Below, piece by piece: positions 61,259 through 64,000 of a stretch of DNA of 64,000 nt. Source of the DNA: G963674955 sp963674955. Its GTDB lineage: Bacteria > Desulfobacterota > Desulfovibrionia > Desulfovibrionales > Desulfovibrionaceae. Under the pieces are notes generated by a model. It made no database searches and was not told where the DNA came from. It saw only the letters and a list, made by a program, of their open reading frames with translations. The stretch is from the NCBI GenBank assembly GCA_963674955.2, contig CAXXKR010000001.1, positions 620,001 through 684,000 of the forward strand, read 5' to 3'. Both the position numbers and the translations under genes were made by a program. The first letter of the stretch is position 1; every line of letters begins with the position of its first letter.

Positions 61259-62077
61259 ATGATCAAAACAATATGCGCCGTTGCGGTCGCCTGGGTTTTT
61301 GTCGCCCTGGCCGCCCCGGTTTTTGCCGCCTCCCACCCCTTTGTCCCGGGCGAGAAGCTTCATTACGACATCTATTGGGCCTTTGTCCGGGCCGGGAGCG
61401 CCACTCTCGAAGTGATGCCCCAGGCCGAGGTGGACGGAACACCGGCCTATCATTTTCAGGCCCAGGCCAGGAGTACGCCCTTTGTGGACAACTTCTACGA
61501 GTTGCGCGACCGGATGGACTCCTTTGTGGACCTGAACATGGACCGGGCGCTGCATTATGAGAAGGTTCAGCGCGAGGGGGGGTACAAGCGGGACATTGTC
61601 CTGGACTTCGACTGGAACGTGGCCCGGCTGACCCGCTACAGCCGGGGCAGGTTCAAGAACAATCTCTTCTTCTGGCCCGCCCGGGTCTTCGATCCCCTGT
61701 CCATGCTCTACAAGTTCAGGACCAGCCCCATGAGCGTGGGCAGCGTGTTCGAGGCCCCGGTCACGGACGGCAAGAACAAGGTTCTGGGCAAGGCCACTGT
61801 GGTGCGGCGGGAAACAATCAAGACCAGCCTGGGCAAGTTCGATACTTTTCTGGTGGAGCCGGAAACCAAACATGTGGGCGGCATGTTCAAGAAAAGCCCC
61901 AAGGCCAAGCTGCAGGTCTGGATAACGGCGGACGAGCGCATGATCCCGGTCAAGGTCAAAAGCAAGGTCGCGGTGGGCCATTTTTCCCTGGAACTGACCG
62001 GGATCGAGCGGGTCGAACCGGGCACGGGCGTGGACCTTGTGGGCAAGGACGAGATCAAGCCCCTGCCCAGGGACTAG
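61259..62077 (+). CDS. DUF3108 periplasmic protein
   Basis: A 272-residue secreted protein of the DUF3108 family. Signal peptide MIKTICAVAVAWVFVALAA, cut after VFA; mature part starts SHPFVPGEKLHYDIYWAFVRAG, the diagnostic block, then beta strands through VGGMFKKSPKAKLQVWITADERMIP and a C-terminal KSKVAVGHFSLELTGI. Its function is unknown; the fold is likely a lipocalin-like or LolA-like beta barrel of the cell envelope (inference). ATG 61259 fits the signal peptide, but its ribosome site is weak; a TTGACA at 61224-61229 lacks a good -10. Confidence 0.85.
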   Translation: MIKTICAVAVAWVFVALAAPVFAASHPFVPGEKLHYDIYWAFVRAGSATLEVMPQAEVDGTPAYHFQAQARSTPFVDNFYELRDRMDSFVDLNMDRALHYEKVQREGGYKRDIVLDFDWNVARLTRYSRGRFKNNLFFWPARVFDPLSMLYKFRTSPMSVGSVFEAPVTDGKNKVLGKATVVRRETIKTSLGKFDTFLVEPETKHVGGMFKKSPKAKLQVWITADERMIPVKVKSKVAVGHFSLELTGIERVEPGTGVDLVGKDEIKPLPRD

Positions 62078-62103
62078 GCGCGTTCAGGGGCGACAGGCCC
62101 CGA

Positions 62104-62415
62104 TCATATCTTCTTGCGTTTCACTGCCGCCGACTCCTCCGGGTCGCAGGGACCCAGGTTGTAGAGCCTGATCTTGTTGCTGCGCGGGAATTCCTTTTTA
62201 AGGAGCGTCTTGAGAAGCTTGCGCATTTTTTTCAGTCCGCACTCGAATCGCTCCTCGTGAAAACCGTTTTCCAGCACGAGAAACGCGTCGTCCCCGGTGC
62301 GCTTGATGAGCACCGAGCGGTTGCGCTTGTAGGTGCGCAGGTCGATGCACGAACCAGCGGGCAGCGCCGCGAGTCTTTCCAGCACCGTGTCCACGGCCGT
62401 GGTCTTGTCGATCAT
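62104..62415 (-). CDS. Small uncharacterised basic protein, 103 residues
   Basis: I do not recognise this protein. It has no signal or membrane segment. The middle reads RTYKRNRSVLIKRTGDDAFLVLENGF, then a Lys-rich helix (GLKKMRKLLKTLLKKEFPRSNKIRLY), and a Lys-rich C terminus, so RNA or DNA binding is possible but unproven. It is convergent with the DUF3108 gene and divergent from the HD gene. A TTGACA (62446-62451) with TAATTT 18 bases on would start transcription at or next to the ATG, and no ribosome site is evident, so a leaderless message is possible. Confidence 0.6.
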   Translation of the reverse strand: MIDKTTAVDTVLERLAALPAGSCIDLRTYKRNRSVLIKRTGDDAFLVLENGFHEERFECGLKKMRKLLKTLLKKEFPRSNKIRLYNLGPCDPEESAAVKRKKI

Positions 62416-62516
62416 CCGGGCAAATTAGCCGCCGCCCCCTGAAAGTGTCAAACCGTCCTTGAGCTTTGAGCGCATCAGGGTTAGTCAGTTGGGCAACATC
62501 AAAAAAGGAAGTCGCC

Positions 62517-63764
62517 ATGCGGGCCATTGTCAGGAAGAGTCTCTTGGAGTTGGTGTTTTCCGGGTCGTTCATGAAGCGCTGGAACGACAAGCTCAGACCC
62601 ATGGAGCTTGTGGAGGTGGACAAGCAGGCCCACAAGATGATCGTGGCCTGGCTGCTCATGGTGCTCAACAGCCAGGGCATGGACACGGACCAGCGCCGGG
62701 CCCTGGGCGACGAGATAGCCGAGGGCGGCCTGTTCGATTATCTTTACAGGCTGGTCATCACGGATATCAAACCTCCGGTCTTTTACAAGATAAAGGCCAA
62801 CAAGCAGGACTACCGGCGGCTGACCCGCTGGGTTCTGAACCAGTTGCAAGCCCGCCTTGCCCCTCTTGGCGAGAAGTTTTCCGCCGACATGGAAGCCTAC
62901 ATCCTGGAAACGGAGGACACGGGGCTGGCCCGCAAGATTTTGTCCGCCGCCCATCTCTTTGCCAGCTATTCCGAGTTCAAGCTCCTCAAGACCGTGAACA
63001 AGATGGACGAGGAGATGATCGAGATCGAGCAGAGCTTCAAGGATCGCCTGAAGGGACTGACCGACGTGAAGGGGGTGAGCGAGCTTTTGTCAGAGGACGG
63101 CAACGTCCTGAACCGCTTCGCCTCCATGTGCGGCCACCTGCGCTTTCAGAAACGCTGGTCCCAGACCCCGCGCATCCCTGAAACGTCTGTGCTGGGGCAC
63201 ATGTTCGTGGTGGCGGCCTTTTCCTGGTTCTTCAGCATGGAGGTCGGGGCCTGCCGGGCCAGACGGCAGAACAATTTCTTCGGCGGCCTGTTTCACGACC
63301 TGCCCGAGCTTCTGACCAGGGACATCATTTCACCGGTCAAGATGTCCGCTCCGGAAATCGCCGAACTCATCAAGGAATACGAGGAAAAGGAACTGCAAAG
63401 GCAGGTCATCGGTCCCCTGACCGAGGGCGGTTACGGACATGTGGCCGAAAGGCTCTCCTATTTTCTGGGCCTTGAGGTGGGGTCGGAGTTCAGGGCCACG
63501 GTGCGCGAAAATGGCAGGGTGCGGGAGGTCACGAGCCGCGAGCTGCACGAGGAGTGCAACGATGACGAGCTGGACCCCAAGGACGGAGAACTGCTCAAGC
63601 TCTGCGACCGTCTGGCCGCTTTCATCGAGGCCAACACGGCCCTGCGCAACGGCATCGCCTCGGATCAGCTCTATCAGGCCCGGTTGCGAATAAAGGAGGC
63701 CTACCGGGACGAGCCCGTGACCGCCGGCGTGCATATCGGGGCGCTTTTGGCTGATTTCGATTGA
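62517..63764 (+). CDS. HD-domain phosphohydrolase-like protein
   Basis: A 415-residue cytoplasmic protein with an HD (metal phosphohydrolase) domain in the second half: His in SVLGHMFVVAAFSWFF (about residue 227) and the HD pair in GGLFHDLPELLTRDI (about 260), then a late Asp in GELLKLCDRLAAFIEA. The pattern resembles YfbR/oxetanocin-type nucleotide phosphatases more than HD-GYP. The N-terminal 200 residues are helical and unassigned. ATG 62517 follows AAGGAAG; 17 upstream codons are rejected. Substrate unknown. It ends 101 bases before cbiM. Confidence 0.82.
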   Translation: MRAIVRKSLLELVFSGSFMKRWNDKLRPMELVEVDKQAHKMIVAWLLMVLNSQGMDTDQRRALGDEIAEGGLFDYLYRLVITDIKPPVFYKIKANKQDYRRLTRWVLNQLQARLAPLGEKFSADMEAYILETEDTGLARKILSAAHLFASYSEFKLLKTVNKMDEEMIEIEQSFKDRLKGLTDVKGVSELLSEDGNVLNRFASMCGHLRFQKRWSQTPRIPETSVLGHMFVVAAFSWFFSMEVGACRARRQNNFFGGLFHDLPELLTRDIISPVKMSAPEIAELIKEYEEKELQRQVIGPLTEGGYGHVAERLSYFLGLEVGSEFRATVRENGRVREVTSRELHEECNDDELDPKDGELLKLCDRLAAFIEANTALRNGIASDQLYQARLRIKEAYRDEPVTAGVHIGALLADFD

Positions 63765-63772
63765 CAGCTTTC

Positions 63773-63801
63773 TTGACACCGGCCAGGCACGGATTTACAA
63801 C
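63773..63801 (+). promoter_or_regulatory. Candidate cbiM promoter
   Basis: TTGACA (63773-63778), 17 bases, TACAAC (63796-63801), about 65 bases upstream of cbiM. The gap of 101 bases is too short for a standard cobalamin riboswitch and I saw no such element. Confidence 0.45.
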
Positions 63802-63865
63802 TCGTCACACAGTTTATTCTTTTATTGAGGATTTGTGCCCGAAAGGGCCAGACCCCGGAGCGAAC

Positions 63866-64000
63866 ATGCATATTTCCGAAGGCGTCCTTTCAGCCCCCAT
63901 ACTTCTCGCCGGCGGAGCCTTGACCGCCATAGGCACGTCCATCGGCTTGAAAAAGATGGACTACGACAAGATCATGAACACGGCCCTGTTGTCGGCGGCT
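63866..64000 (+). CDS. cbiM: ECF nickel/cobalt transporter substrate-binding subunit CbiM (5' part)
   Basis: Truncated by the window edge after 45 codons. It starts MHISEGVLSAPILLAGGAL, the diagnostic N terminus of CbiM/NikM in which the amino group, His2 and nearby residues bind the metal inside the membrane. GGAG lies upstream of ATG 63866. The CbiQ and CbiO partners presumably follow outside the window. Cobalt or nickel specificity cannot be told from this part; the NikK-like and NikL-like proteins nearby favour nickel. Confidence 0.92.
   Translation, partial: MHISEGVLSAPILLAGGALTAIGTSIGLKKMDYDKIMNTALLSAA

Noticed and set aside
63765..63865. Cobalamin or nickel riboswitch before cbiM
   Set aside because: The 101-base gap is too short for a cobalamin riboswitch and shows no conserved box; a plain promoter explains it better.

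Overview
The window is a chromosomal stretch of a GC-rich Gram-negative bacterium, most likely a sulfate-reducing deltaproteobacterium of the Desulfovibrionaceae (Desulfovibrio/Pseudodesulfovibrio type). This is an inference from gene content: a complete division and cell-wall cluster without ddl, two FmdB-type zinc ribbons, a small accessory protein in front of a sodium:solute symporter, nickel/cobalt-uptake accessory proteins near cbiM, and the sequence flavour of the proteins. LptE and meso-diaminopimelate-type MurE indicate an outer membrane and a DAP peptidoglycan. I found no rRNA, tRNA, transposase or CRISPR array.

Layout. 1-3000: cobT (cobalamin lower ligand), a 68-residue unknown, a Cdd1-like helix-hairpin-helix protein, hemC and an FmdB protein. 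3180-5000: a solute symporter with its 45-residue partner. 5000-8700 (minus): lon, acylphosphatase, RadC. 8770-15030 (minus): holA, lptE, leuS, nusB, ribH, ribBA, with a candidate promoter before ribBA. 15235-24003 (minus): a dense run yceD-rpmF-plsX-fabH-fabG-acpP-fabF-glyA-dCMP deaminase-ribD-ribE, joining phospholipid and fatty-acid initiation to one-carbon, nucleotide and riboflavin genes, with a good candidate promoter in front of yceD. rpmB stands alone on the plus strand. 24500-30700: a nucleobase permease with an unusual C-terminal domain, a DUF5698 membrane protein, a diguanylate cyclase, gltX and a NifU-like scaffold. 30790-34730 (minus): a DUF4405 membrane protein followed by a histidine kinase and a sigma-54-type response regulator.

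34900-37860 is the accessory part. It holds a secreted NikL-like protein, a probably frameshifted secreted protein, a second FmdB gene, and a lone AAA ATPase/DUF4143 gene. The ATPase gene lies inside a 1.5-kb insert bounded by 114-bp direct repeats (112 of 114 bases identical). Its upstream region carries five units of a repeat phased at exactly 22 bp. This insert is the most interesting object in the window.

37856-56490 (minus): a B12-binding-type radical SAM gene, then the division/cell-wall cluster, transcribed as mraZ-rsmH-ftsL-ftsI-murE-murF-mraY-murD-ftsW-murG-murC-murB-ftsQ-ftsA-ftsZ. Many of these genes overlap by 1 to 11 bases, and three repeated GGTG-type boxes (candidate MraZ operator) lie upstream of mraZ. 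56780-64000: pyruvate kinase, an HD-GYP-like gene broken by a one-base frameshift, a CBS protein, NikK-like (DUF4198) and NikL-like secreted proteins, a DUF3108 protein, a small unknown, an HD-domain protein, and the start of cbiM running off the window.

Gene starts were chosen by ribosome-binding site, so several differ from the longest open frame. All family assignments come from motifs read by eye.
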